Shown here: piece after piece, positions 16,129 to 23,743 of the stretch
Layout of the letters: each line of letters starts with the position of its first letter
Position numbering within the stretch: the first letter of the stretch is position 1
Assembly (NCBI GenBank): GCA_000432255.1
Contig: HF989910.1
Location: 18,315 to 44,763, forward strand
DNA length: 26,449 bases
From: Acholeplasma sp. CAG:878
GTDB lineage: Bacteria > Bacillota_I > Bacilli_A > RF39 > UBA660
Direction of reading: 5' to 3'
The notes under the pieces: generated by a model
What the model saw: only the letters and a program-made list of their open reading frames with translations
The model's database searches: none
Told to the model about the DNA's origin: nothing
Program-made: the position numbers and the translations under genes

Positions 16129-16150
16129 TGTATTAAATTTAATTAATACA
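16129..16150. promoter_or_regulatory. Perfect 8-bp inverted repeat, possible operator
   Basis: TGTATTAA (16129-16136) and TTAATACA (16143-16150) are exact inverted copies separated by 6 nt, midway between the two divergent promoters. A dimeric repressor site is plausible. AT-richness lowers its significance. Confidence 0.3.
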
Positions 16151-16200
16151 CTATTATTATATAAAAAGTTTAAAAATATATACCTTTTTTCATAAAATAG

Positions 16201-16209
16201 TGGTATAAT
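16201..16209 (+). promoter_or_regulatory. Extended -10 promoter TGGTATAAT
   Basis: A perfect TG-N-TATAAT element 21 nt before the ATG of the CDP-alcohol phosphatidyltransferase gene, with SD AGAGGTGG between them. No consensus -35 is visible. Confidence 0.6.
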
Positions 16210-16230
16210 ACACGGACAAGAGGTGGTCAT

Positions 16231-16956
16231 ATGAAAGAAGCATGGAAAGAATTAGTTAAAGATTTTAAAGAAATAAAAGATAAACCATTTATTTATAAAC
16301 TTCCAAGCATCATAACAAGTATTCGTTTAATAGCAACTATATTAATTCCTATGTTTTTTATTTTAGGACTTCCTATTGTAGCTATTGCTCTTGCAGGTAT
16401 TGGTTCTATAAGTGATGCGGTTGATGGTAAATTAGCAAGAAAATTCAATGCTTCTTCAAATTTTGGAGCTAAATTAGATGCTATGTGTGATAAATTATTT
16501 ATTTTTAGTTTAGGCATTTCTTTAATAACACTATTACCAGTACTATCTAAAATATTAGTATCTATTATGTTAATAAATGAGGCTAATATTACAAGAATAA
16601 ATATGTCTAAAGTATTTGTTCATAAAAAAGTTAAGACAACACAAATTGGTAGAGTTAAAATGGTTGTTTTATGCGTTTCTTTGTTATTAGGTTTTATATC
16701 ATCATTATTACCTATTTTAAATATACCTACTATTATTAGTTTGCTTACAGCAATTGGATTACAATTATCAACTATGAAAAGTTACAAAGAACAAAATTTA
16801 GAAGAAAAAAAAGAAGAAGTTGTAATTAAAAATAATGTCTCTTTGGAAACAATGGATAGTAATGAATACGAAAAACAAATGTTATATACATTAAAACAAT
16901 CTCTAGAAAATAATATTAATATAGAACAAGAAAAAAGAAAAGAATTACATTTATAA
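16231..16956 (+). CDS. CDP-alcohol phosphatidyltransferase family membrane protein (PgsA/CLS-like)
   Basis: 241 residues. The family signature D-x2-D-G-x2-A-R-x8-G-x3-D-x3-D is complete: D62, D65-G66, A69-R70, G79, D83 and D87, within 'SDAVDGKLARKF' and the following block. The enzyme would exchange CMP on CDP-diacylglycerol for an alcohol such as glycerol-3-phosphate, making phosphatidylglycerophosphate. Membrane helices lie at about 28-45, 46-60, 88-115, 143-165 and 166-182. After about residue 186 there is a charged, Glu/Lys-rich tail of roughly 55 residues not typical of PgsA. The ATG follows AGAGGTGG. Which alcohol is used (PgsA, cardiolipin or inositol type) is not decidable by eye. Confidence 0.88.
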   Translation: MKEAWKELVKDFKEIKDKPFIYKLPSIITSIRLIATILIPMFFILGLPIVAIALAGIGSISDAVDGKLARKFNASSNFGAKLDAMCDKLFIFSLGISLITLLPVLSKILVSIMLINEANITRINMSKVFVHKKVKTTQIGRVKMVVLCVSLLLGFISSLLPILNIPTIISLLTAIGLQLSTMKSYKEQNLEEKKEEVVIKNNVSLETMDSNEYEKQMLYTLKQSLENNINIEQEKRKELHL

Positions 16957-16958
16957 CT

Positions 16959-16986
16959 TAAAAATCAAGGAATTCCTTGATTTTTA
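16959..16986. terminator. Perfectly palindromic bidirectional terminator
   Basis: A 28-nt perfect palindrome with core TCAAGGAATTCCTTGA, flanked by A5 and T5. It serves both the plus-strand gene ending at 16956 and rpoD, whose stop codon (16984-16986) lies in its arm. Confidence 0.92.
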
Positions 16987-18060
16987 ATTGTCTAAATAAT
17001 CTTTTAATTTTCTTGAACGAGATGGATGTCTTAATTTTCTTAAAGCTTTAGCTTCAATTTGACGAATACGCTCCCTTGTAACCCCAAACATTTGACCTAC
17101 TTCTTCAAGTGTTCTTGCTTTTCCATCTTCAAGCCCAAAACGAAGTCTGATTACCTTCTCTTCTCTCTCAGTTAAAGTAAGTAATACATCATCTATTTCA
17201 TCCTTTAATAATTCGTTTGTCGTATAATCTTCAGGACTCATATTATGTTCATCTTTAATAAAATCACCCAAATGAGAATCATCTTCTTCCCCAATTGGTG
17301 TTTCCAAACTAACTGGGTCTTGACTTATTTTATAAATTTCTCTTATTTTTTCAACTGAAACATTCATTTTTTTAGCTAATTCTTCTTCACTTGGTTCACG
17401 ATTAAGTTCAAGTGTTAATTGTCTTTGAATACGTGCTAGTTTATTAATTGTTTCAACCATATGAACAGGAACTCTAATCGTTCTTGCTTGGTCTGCTATA
17501 GCTCTAGTTATTGCTTGTCTTATCCACCAAGTTGCATAAGTTGAAAACTTATAACCTTTAGATACATCGAATTTTTCAACTGCTTTCATTAATCCAATAT
17601 TTCCCTCTTGAATTAAGTCTAAAAACAACATTCCTCTTCCAACATATCTTTTAGCTATACTTACAACTAATCTTAAATTAGCTTCAGCAAGAATAGTTTT
17701 AGCTTCTTCATCACCATTAACAATTCTATCAGCAAGTTCTAATTCTTCATCCATTGTTAAAAGTTTAATTTGACCAATTTCTTTTAAATACATACGAACT
17801 GGGTCATTAATATTTAAATCTTTAGTGATAGTATTATCATCTAATAATAGTTTTTCACTGCCACCTTCAGATTCATCTTCTGATACTACAGCAATACTAT
17901 TTTCCATAAGAACATTATATAAGTCATCTAATGAATCAGCATCTAAATCTAATCCTTTTAAACTATTTGCTAGTTGCTCATAAGTAATATACCCTTGTTC
18001 TCTTCCTTTTTTTACTAACTCTTCTTTTCTTTCTTCTAATGTTTTAACTTCGTTCAACAT
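16984..18060 (-). CDS. rpoD: RNA polymerase primary sigma factor (sigma-70/SigA)
   Basis: Directs RNA polymerase to housekeeping promoters. From ATG 18060 it is 358 residues, close to the size of Firmicutes SigA. Region 1.2 is 'DPVRMYLKEIGQIKLLT', region 2 runs through 'NLRLVVSIAKRYVGRGM' and 'FSTYATWWIRQAITRA', and region 3 begins at 'RTIRVPVHMVETINKL'. Region 4.2 is the helix-turn-helix 'VTRERIRQIEAKALRKLRH'. The ATG at 18060 lies 8 nt from SD GAGGAG. In-frame GTG 18069 and ATG 18066 sit on or too near that SD, so 18060 is preferred. The start overlaps the end of dnaG by 17 nt, preserving the common dnaG-rpoD operon. It stops in the shared palindromic terminator. Confidence 0.97.
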   Translation of the reverse strand: MLNEVKTLEERKEELVKKGREQGYITYEQLANSLKGLDLDADSLDDLYNVLMENSIAVVSEDESEGGSEKLLLDDNTITKDLNINDPVRMYLKEIGQIKLLTMDEELELADRIVNGDEEAKTILAEANLRLVVSIAKRYVGRGMLFLDLIQEGNIGLMKAVEKFDVSKGYKFSTYATWWIRQAITRAIADQARTIRVPVHMVETINKLARIQRQLTLELNREPSEEELAKKMNVSVEKIREIYKISQDPVSLETPIGEEDDSHLGDFIKDEHNMSPEDYTTNELLKDEIDDVLLTLTEREEKVIRLRFGLEDGKARTLEEVGQMFGVTRERIRQIEAKALRKLRHPSRSRKLKDYLDN

Positions 18061-19780
18061 CTTCATCACTCCTCATTTTTAATTCAACTATTTCTTGAGC
18101 TAATTTTATTTTTTTATCATAATCGTTTTCTTTACTCATTTTTTCAGTTAACCTATTAATTTGTTCTTCAATATTTAATTCTCTAATTGACTTAATATAA
18201 TCAAATATTATATCTTTATTAAACTCATCACTTAATCCTAAAGATTCAATTTCTCCAATTAATTTATTACTCTCTTCATCTAAGTTACTTACTAAATCAG
18301 CAACATTTATATATCCATTCGAATCATAAAAAGCACTTATTTCTTTAGCTAATATACGAAAACTTTTATCTGGCAAATAAAATGTTTGATTATCATAAAC
18401 ATTGATTGCCTCACTACTTAACAACATGTAATGAATTAATCCCATTTGTGCTTTTGTGTATTTATCGTATGTTTTTAATTCTATTTTTTTAATTTTTTTA
18501 ATTTCTTTTTTAGAGTTTATTTTTGATTTCAAAAATTCATAATCTAAATTAGATTCTAATGCTAATCGTTTTAAAGTAATTTCTTTTAATATATCATCAT
18601 CAGTTTTTGAAACTTCATCTATTATTTGCTTAACATATAAAGCAAGGTCCTCATCGTCACTTAAATTCTTACCTTTCTTGAAATATTCTGACTTAAATTC
18701 TAATATAGAAATCGCGTTTTCTAATTTAGATAATATTTTATCTTTACCATATTTTAATATAAACTCATCTGGGTCAAGATTTTCTTCTAATCTTACTATT
18801 TTTACATTTATATTACTATCTTGTAATACATCACAACAAGAAATTGTGGCTTTTGCACCTGCTTTATCGCCATCAAATAAAAGAATTACATTACTTGCTA
18901 ATCTTTTAATTAAATTCACATGGTTTTTGGTTACTGCTGTACCCATTGTAGCTATAACATTTTTAATTCCAACACTATATAATCTAATCACATCCATAAA
19001 ACCTTCAGTAATTATAACTGTATCTTTAATTCTACATTCATTTTTGGCTTTAAAATAATTATATAATGTTTCACCTTTTTTAAAAATTGCTGTCTCCTTT
19101 GTATTGATATATTTACTTGTATCTTCTATGTTATAGATTCGACCGGAATAACCAACAACTTTACCATTTATATTATGGATTGGAAACATAATTCTATTTC
19201 TAAATAAATCACATATCCCGTTTAAATCACCTGATAATCCACTATCAATTAGTGTTTTCTCGTCAAAACCTTTTTTTAATAACAAATCGGTTAAACTATC
19301 CCTCTTTTTTAGTGATAAACCGATTTCAAATTCTTTTATTAATTCATCGGTAATTCCTCTTTTGTGCAAATAACTCTTTGCTTCATCACCTAATTTAGTA
19401 TTAATATTATTTTGATAAAATTTTAATGATAATTCATACGCTTCATACATTTTACTTTCAAATGTATTTTCATGTTTTACTTCTCCAATATTAATACTTA
19501 TTCCTGCGTTTTCAGCAACAATTTTAACTGCTTCAATAAAACTTACATGCTCATATTCTTGTACAAAGTTAAACACATTTCCTGAAGTGTGACAAGAAAA
19601 ACAAGAAAAAATTTGTTTATCTTGTGAGACTGATAGTGATGGGTCACTATCTTCATGAAATGGACAAACACCAAAATAATTTTTACCTCTTTTAGTAAGT
19701 GGTATATAATTACTTACAACATCTACTATATCGACGCTTGTCCTAATATGATTTAATTCTTCTTGTGAAATTTTATTCAT
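18044..19780 (-). CDS. dnaG: DNA primase
   Basis: Synthesises RNA primers at the replication fork in concert with the replicative helicase. 578 residues. The N-terminal CHC2 zinc finger has C39, H42, C60 and C63 ('CPFHEDSDPSLSVS', 'FSCFSC'). The catalytic TOPRIM domain has 'IITEGFMDV' with E259 and 'LLFDGDKAG' with D303/D305. The middle 'YSGRIYN' block (211-217) is also typical. The C-terminal about 180 residues are the less conserved helicase-binding region. It is the first gene of the dnaG-rpoD operon. The ATG at 19780 follows a GGAG-type SD, AGGGAGTAAGG. Confidence 0.97.
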   Translation of the reverse strand: MNKISQEELNHIRTSVDIVDVVSNYIPLTKRGKNYFGVCPFHEDSDPSLSVSQDKQIFSCFSCHTSGNVFNFVQEYEHVSFIEAVKIVAENAGISINIGEVKHENTFESKMYEAYELSLKFYQNNINTKLGDEAKSYLHKRGITDELIKEFEIGLSLKKRDSLTDLLLKKGFDEKTLIDSGLSGDLNGICDLFRNRIMFPIHNINGKVVGYSGRIYNIEDTSKYINTKETAIFKKGETLYNYFKAKNECRIKDTVIITEGFMDVIRLYSVGIKNVIATMGTAVTKNHVNLIKRLASNVILLFDGDKAGAKATISCCDVLQDSNINVKIVRLEENLDPDEFILKYGKDKILSKLENAISILEFKSEYFKKGKNLSDDEDLALYVKQIIDEVSKTDDDILKEITLKRLALESNLDYEFLKSKINSKKEIKKIKKIELKTYDKYTKAQMGLIHYMLLSSEAINVYDNQTFYLPDKSFRILAKEISAFYDSNGYINVADLVSNLDEESNKLIGEIESLGLSDEFNKDIIFDYIKSIRELNIEEQINRLTEKMSKENDYDKKIKLAQEIVELKMRSDEDVERS

Positions 19781-19832
19781 ATCCTTACTCCCTATAATTA
19801 ATATAGTAAATTTTTTTTTAATTTCCTTTTTT

Positions 19833-19862
19833 TTGTGACAAAAAATTACAAAAATGCATAAT
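19833..19862 (+). promoter_or_regulatory. Candidate promoter for the DUF6512-like gene
   Basis: The -35 TTGTGA (19833-19838), an 18-nt spacer and the -10 CATAAT (19857-19862) would start RNA near 19869, about 30 nt before the ATG. A GGGGTGAG SD follows at 19888-19895. Confidence 0.4.
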
Positions 19863-19897
19863 TTTTTTTAAAAATCATAAAATATATGGGGTGAGTT

Positions 19898-20419
19898 ATG
19901 AAACAATACAAAATAATTGCTATTTTTGGTATTTTTACACTTTGTTTTATTTCACATTTTGCGTATGATGTATTACCTAATTTTATTTTCAGCATATTAT
20001 TTCCTGTAAATGAAAGTATAATTGAACATATGAAAATTATTTTTACTTCTTATTTATTGTATGGACTTATTGATTACTTTCTAATAAAAAAATACAAACC
20101 AAATAATTTCGTTTTACAATTATTTTTAGTTCCTTTAATATCCATAGTCTTATATTTAATTATATACATACCTTTATTTAATAATTTTGGCGAGAAAATG
20201 TTTATAAGTATTTCTTTATTATTTATAATAATAATTATCTCGCAAATAATTAGTTATTATATTTTAAATTATAAAGAAATAAAATATCAAAAATTCATTG
20301 GCACAATAGGGATAATATTAGTATATATTTTATTCTTCTATATTACATATTATCCACCAATACATTATCTATTTAAAGATTTCACTAATAATACTTATGG
20401 TATATTAAAAACTACATAA
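19898..20419 (+). CDS. DUF6512-like integral membrane protein
   Basis: 173 residues, nearly all hydrophobic, with about five membrane helices (about 5-25, 45-62, 72-92, 100-122, 133-152). The N-terminal block 'SHFAYDVLPN' followed by 'LFPVNESIIEHMKIIF' matches my memory of the DUF6512 family, whose members carry a conserved V-N-E-S-x-x-E-H-M-K motif. That assignment is from memory, and no biochemical function is known to me. The charged E-S-I-I-E-H-M-K segment lies between helices 1 and 2 and is the best candidate active or binding site. It is a single-gene unit with its own promoter, SD GGGGTGAG and terminator, and converges on comEC. Confidence 0.7.
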   Translation: MKQYKIIAIFGIFTLCFISHFAYDVLPNFIFSILFPVNESIIEHMKIIFTSYLLYGLIDYFLIKKYKPNNFVLQLFLVPLISIVLYLIIYIPLFNNFGEKMFISISLLFIIIIISQIISYYILNYKEIKYQKFIGTIGIILVYILFFYITYYPPIHYLFKDFTNNTYGILKTT

Positions 20420-20436
20420 AAAATATGTAGTTTTTT
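20407..20436 (+). terminator. Intrinsic terminator of the DUF6512-like gene
   Basis: ACTACATA (20411-20418) pairs with TATGTAGT (20424-20431) around an A5 loop. Upstream A and downstream T6 complete the terminator. The gene's TAA lies within the stem. Confidence 0.88.
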
Positions 20437-20437
20437 A

Positions 20438-20533
20438 GGGATAAACCCAATCTATATAAACGCTAACAGCAATTAGCGTGCGGTGGGAATTGCCTTATAT
20501 TAAAGGCATTTGCAACGATTAATAGGTTATATA
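20438..20533 (+). ncRNA. Unrecognised three-helix structured RNA-like element
   Basis: The closing helix TATATAA (20453-20459) with TTATATA (20527-20533) encloses two hairpins. The first is ACGCTAA/TTAGCGT (20460-20466 and 20473-20479, loop CAGCAA). The second is TGCCTT/AAGGCA (20491-20496 and 20503-20508). The linker GCGGTGGGAA (20480-20489) is G-rich for this genome. GCAA in the first loop (20469-20472) could pair with TTGC at 20510-20513 as a pseudoknot. GGG/CCC at 20438-20448 can form another small hairpin. It lies between convergent genes right after a terminator, so it is not an ordinary 5' riboswitch. It could be a free RNA, a ribozyme or the end of a transposon remnant. The strand is uncertain. 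Confidence 0.4.
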
Positions 20534-20685
20534 CATTTTTATTATGTTACACTTTCTATATTGTATGCATTAAAAGTATTTTTTTTACTTTTTTTATGAT
20601 TTTTTTAAATAATTATATAAACTCATATTCTCTTGCAGTTATTATTGAACAATCATAATGAACTATTACATATTTCACTACTTTT
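20534..20685. other. AT-rich 3' region downstream of comEC
   Basis: No coding frame is seen. AAAAGTA (20572-20578) and TACTTTT (20586-20592) flank a T7 loop. The hairpin has T-rich and A-rich sides and could act as a weak terminator for comEC on the minus strand. Nothing else was recognised. Confidence 0.3.
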
Positions 20686-22707
20686 CTATGGACTACATGT
20701 TCTAATCTTATAACCATTTTTGTTTAACCTTATTAAAACAGAACCATTTAAATCTGTTCTATAAATATTAGTTTTATTCAAAAGAGATAAAACTGTTTCC
20801 TTTGGATGGCCATATCTATTATTTTTACCAACACTGATTAAAGAATATTTAGGATTAATATTATTTATAAAATAAGCACTACTACTAGTTTTCGAACCAT
20901 GATGACCAACCTTAAGAAAATCTATATCTTTTAAATTATATTTTTCTAATATACTTTTTTCTCTATTATTTCCTGCATCACCCATAAAAAGAAACTTATA
21001 ATTATTAATTTTTAAATAAATAACATTAGAATTATCATTTTCATTATCATAAAATTTTGTGTTTAAAAATTCAAACTTAACATCACCAATATTTAATTTA
21101 TTAAAACCTTTGAAATAACTTATATTATTTTGTTTTAATAAAGTAATTATTTCATTTTCTAAATCATTATAAGAATCACCATTAAATATAACATTATCTA
21201 CTTTAAAATCCTTAATTAAATTTATAACCTCCCCTAAGTGGTCATAATCGCCATGTGTTAAAATTAAATAATCAATCTTTCTAATTCCTCTTGATTTAAA
21301 ATAAGGAATAAGTTTATTTTTAGCCATATTATAATTACTGAAAACATTCCCACCAGTATCTATTAAAATATTTTTATTATGTTTTAATTCTATTAAAAAA
21401 GAATCGCCTTGACCAACATCAAGCATAGTAATATAGTTATTAAAATCAAAATACTTGATATTATAATGAAACAACAATAAAACAATAATTAAATAAAATT
21501 TTTTATATCTAACACTTATAAAAATAACTATATAATAGACAATAACAAAATAAAAAGGAATATATTTTAATATGATTATTATATTAAAATCATTTAAAAA
21601 TATTGCTAATTTTTCCATTGCTAAACAAAAAAAATATAATATATTATCAAAACATGGAATAATAAAAGTAACTAATGAAAAAGGAAATAAAATATAAGAT
21701 ACAAATGGAACAAAAACTAGATTAAATAAAGTTGTAAAAATATTTATTTGAAAAAAATTGTTACTCAAAATTGGAATACTAACTAAAGAAGCTATTAATG
21801 AGGTTTTAAATATTTTTTTAAAGTAATTATTATCATCACTACTTAAAATAATTAAAAAATAACTAATTGTAAAACTAAAAATAAAACCAATATTGTAAAT
21901 GTAAAATGGATTATATAGTAATAATAAACATGCTATAGTTATCAATATATAATTACTTTTAATTTTTAATTTATATATTTTATTGATATTTATCAATATA
22001 AACATCAATACTGCTCTTAATATTGATGGCGTAAATGAAGTTAAAAAAGCATAAAAACATAAAAATATAGTTACTATTTTAAAACTAGTTTTTTTGTTTA
22101 ATTTATTTAATAATTTAAGTAACAAACTTGATAATAATGTTATATGTGTTCCAGATATAGCGAGTAGATGACTTATACCTATGTTCCTATATGTATCTAA
22201 TACTTCGTCATCAATATAATTTGAATTACCTAATATGAAAGTATGTAAATAAGATGAACTTCTAAAATTATTTATATAATCAATTATCCTACCTTTAATT
22301 TTGTAAATGTTAAATCCATTTTCAATTTTTTCAATTTTACCAGTCATTTTAAAATAAATTTTTTTACTATACATATAATTTCTATAATTAAATTGATTAA
22401 AAACAGTGTTTTTGTTAAACTTTTCCATTTTTCCTTTGATTGTTACTACATCACCTATTTTCACATCATAATGATTATCTATAATAACTGATACTTTTTC
22501 TTTTGCTTTAACTATCAAAGTTTTTTTAGAACCATTTTTAATATCTATAACGATTCCTCTTAGTTTTGTTGTATCAAGACTATATTTGGTACTATAAATT
22601 ACATTAGAAGTTATATAATATGTATAAATCAAAGTTATAAATACTAAACTAAATAGAAATATTAGCTTTGATTTTTTCAAACATAGCTTTTCCAATACCT
22701 TTGACAT
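20686..22707 (-). CDS. comEC: ComEC/Rec2-family DNA internalisation channel
   Basis: 673 residues. It forms the inner-membrane channel that passes single-stranded DNA into the cell during natural transformation. After a first helix (15-32) comes the OB-like extracellular region (about 45-135). The polytopic Competence domain (about 155-400) includes 'HLLAISGTHI' (180-189). A C-terminal metallo-beta-lactamase-like domain (about 425-673) carries 'LTHGDYDHLGE' (483-493) and 'VGHHGSKTSS'. The ATG at 22707 has an excellent SD (GAGGAG, 7 nt away) despite lying 59 nt inside comEA, so this start is well supported and the overlap is real. All domains look intact. Confidence 0.95.
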   Translation of the reverse strand: MSKVLEKLCLKKSKLIFLFSLVFITLIYTYYITSNVIYSTKYSLDTTKLRGIVIDIKNGSKKTLIVKAKEKVSVIIDNHYDVKIGDVVTIKGKMEKFNKNTVFNQFNYRNYMYSKKIYFKMTGKIEKIENGFNIYKIKGRIIDYINNFRSSSYLHTFILGNSNYIDDEVLDTYRNIGISHLLAISGTHITLLSSLLLKLLNKLNKKTSFKIVTIFLCFYAFLTSFTPSILRAVLMFILININKIYKLKIKSNYILITIACLLLLYNPFYIYNIGFIFSFTISYFLIILSSDDNNYFKKIFKTSLIASLVSIPILSNNFFQINIFTTLFNLVFVPFVSYILFPFSLVTFIIPCFDNILYFFCLAMEKLAIFLNDFNIIIILKYIPFYFVIVYYIVIFISVRYKKFYLIIVLLLFHYNIKYFDFNNYITMLDVGQGDSFLIELKHNKNILIDTGGNVFSNYNMAKNKLIPYFKSRGIRKIDYLILTHGDYDHLGEVINLIKDFKVDNVIFNGDSYNDLENEIITLLKQNNISYFKGFNKLNIGDVKFEFLNTKFYDNENDNSNVIYLKINNYKFLFMGDAGNNREKSILEKYNLKDIDFLKVGHHGSKTSSSAYFINNINPKYSLISVGKNNRYGHPKETVLSLLNKTNIYRTDLNGSVLIRLNKNGYKIRTCSP

Positions 22708-23245
22708 TTAATAACTCCTCGATACTTTTAAAAGGTGTTTTTTCTCTATATTCAATAATTGATTTTGCTTTAGACTCTCCTATTCCTTTTAAAGTCATTA
22801 ATTCTTCTAATGTCGCTTTATTTAGTGATATTTTATCGCTTACTTCTTCTATAACCTCGAAATTAGTAACTACATCAGAAATACATGAATTATTTTCAAT
22901 AACTGGGCAAATACATTCTTTATCAATATATTTAATCGTTGTATTACCTGTTGACATACTATTAATTTCATCTTTTGTATATATAATAATTACCATTTCA
23001 TCAACTAAATTTTTACTCAAATTTGTATTTGATACATCGGCATCTTTTTTTAAACCGCCACTTAATTTTATAACATCTTCTACTCTTTTTCCAGTTTCTA
23101 GTTCATAAACGCCTGGATTATTAACCGCACCTTTAATTTCTACTTTTATTTTATCATCTAAAGGTTCTTCTACTAAAAGAGTACTCTTTGGCCTTAAAAC
23201 TACAACTAATAAAACTAAAACTAATGCGAACAATATTTTTTTCAT
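22649..23245 (-). CDS. comEA: ComEA-family DNA-binding competence protein
   Basis: 198 residues. It would be a membrane-tethered receptor that holds incoming double-stranded DNA for ComEC. An N-terminal membrane anchor (3-20) is followed by an SLBB-type domain at about 30-85 ('VEIKGAVNNPGVYELETGK', 'DVIKLSGG'), a linker, and two helix-hairpin-helix motifs at about 140-198 ('LNKATLEELMTLKGIGESKA', 'SIEELLNVKGIGKAMFEKI'). The SD is the full AGGAGGTGA. comEB, which separates these genes in Bacillus, is absent here. The last 59 nt also encode the start of comEC, linking their translation. Confidence 0.94.
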   Translation of the reverse strand: MKKILFALVLVLLVVVLRPKSTLLVEEPLDDKIKVEIKGAVNNPGVYELETGKRVEDVIKLSGGLKKDADVSNTNLSKNLVDEMVIIIYTKDEINSMSTGNTTIKYIDKECICPVIENNSCISDVVTNFEVIEEVSDKISLNKATLEELMTLKGIGESKAKSIIEYREKTPFKSIEELLNVKGIGKAMFEKIKANISI

Positions 23246-23315
23246 AATTCACCTCCTATAAGTTATATACACTTTTTTTCTTCAATTTCCTTTTTTTTTA
23301 GTAAAATTATTTAAC

Positions 23316-23336
23316 AAAAAAAGTGCCTAAAGCACT
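23316..23336 (-). terminator. Intrinsic terminator after the lipoprotein gene
   Basis: On the minus strand AGTGC-TTTAG-GCACT is followed by a T run (23321-23316). The stem includes part of the TAG stop at 23335, and the terminator separates the tex-lipoprotein unit from comEA. Confidence 0.85.
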
Positions 23337-23742
23337 ATTTACATTCAAAACCTAATTCTTCTAATTTTTTTACTTGTTTACTTCTTTCTTCCTGTAAGTA
23401 AAAATCATCTTTTAATTTTTCAGATACATTGTCACTAAAATAATAAACTATTTTATATGAACGATTGTTTTTTTCAGTTTCTGTTTTAACACCATACAAA
23501 TCAATTTGTGATTCGTATGATGTTATAATTGATTTTATTATATCTTCACTGCCACTATAATATTTAGTTACTTTTATGTCACTTATAATATCTTGTTTAA
23601 AATTTATTTCATATGTTGTAGTATCTTCTAAATTTTCAGTTTTTATTGTTTTAGTACATATACTAGTAAGTTCACCCTTACCTACATTACCAAAACAACC
23701 TGTTAATAAAAATATAGATAATAAAATTAAATATTTTTTCAT
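23335..23742 (-). CDS. Small lipoprotein of unknown function
   Basis: 135 residues. The lipobox 'LLTGC' ends at C16, so the mature protein should be lipid-anchored on the outer face of the membrane. The mature part is a small alpha/beta domain with alternating strands ('TTTYEINFKQDIISDIKVTK', 'NRSYKIVYYF') and a C-terminal charged helix ending in 'LEELGFECK'. Two further Cys (C29 and C134) could form a disulfide. I do not recognise a family with certainty; the fold pattern recalls YehR-type lipoproteins. The start is 1 nt from the stop of tex, with SD AGAGGT, so it is cotranscribed with tex. Confidence 0.75.
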   Translation of the reverse strand: MKKYLILLSIFLLTGCFGNVGKGELTSICTKTIKTENLEDTTTYEINFKQDIISDIKVTKYYSGSEDIIKSIITSYESQIDLYGVKTETEKNNRSYKIVYYFSDNVSEKLKDDFYLQEERSKQVKKLEELGFECK

Positions 23743-23743
23743 T

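Noticed and set aside
16129..16150. Transposon terminal inverted repeat
   Set aside because: The repeat arms are only 6 nt apart and no transposase or second copy is seen; it is better read as an operator or chance palindrome.
18678..19058. 126-codon plus-strand frame inside dnaG
   Set aside because: It lies wholly antisense to the conserved primase TOPRIM region and has no independent support.
20438..20533. T-box, purine riboswitch, c-di-GMP riboswitch or hammerhead ribozyme
   Set aside because: None of the conserved cores I know (T-box TGGNACC, purine-riboswitch loops, the hammerhead CTGANGA plus GAAA core) is present on either strand, and no sense gene follows.
22668..23108. 146-codon plus-strand frame opposite comEA
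   Set aside because: It is antisense to intact ComEA domains; the hydrophobic composition is an artefact of the opposite strand.
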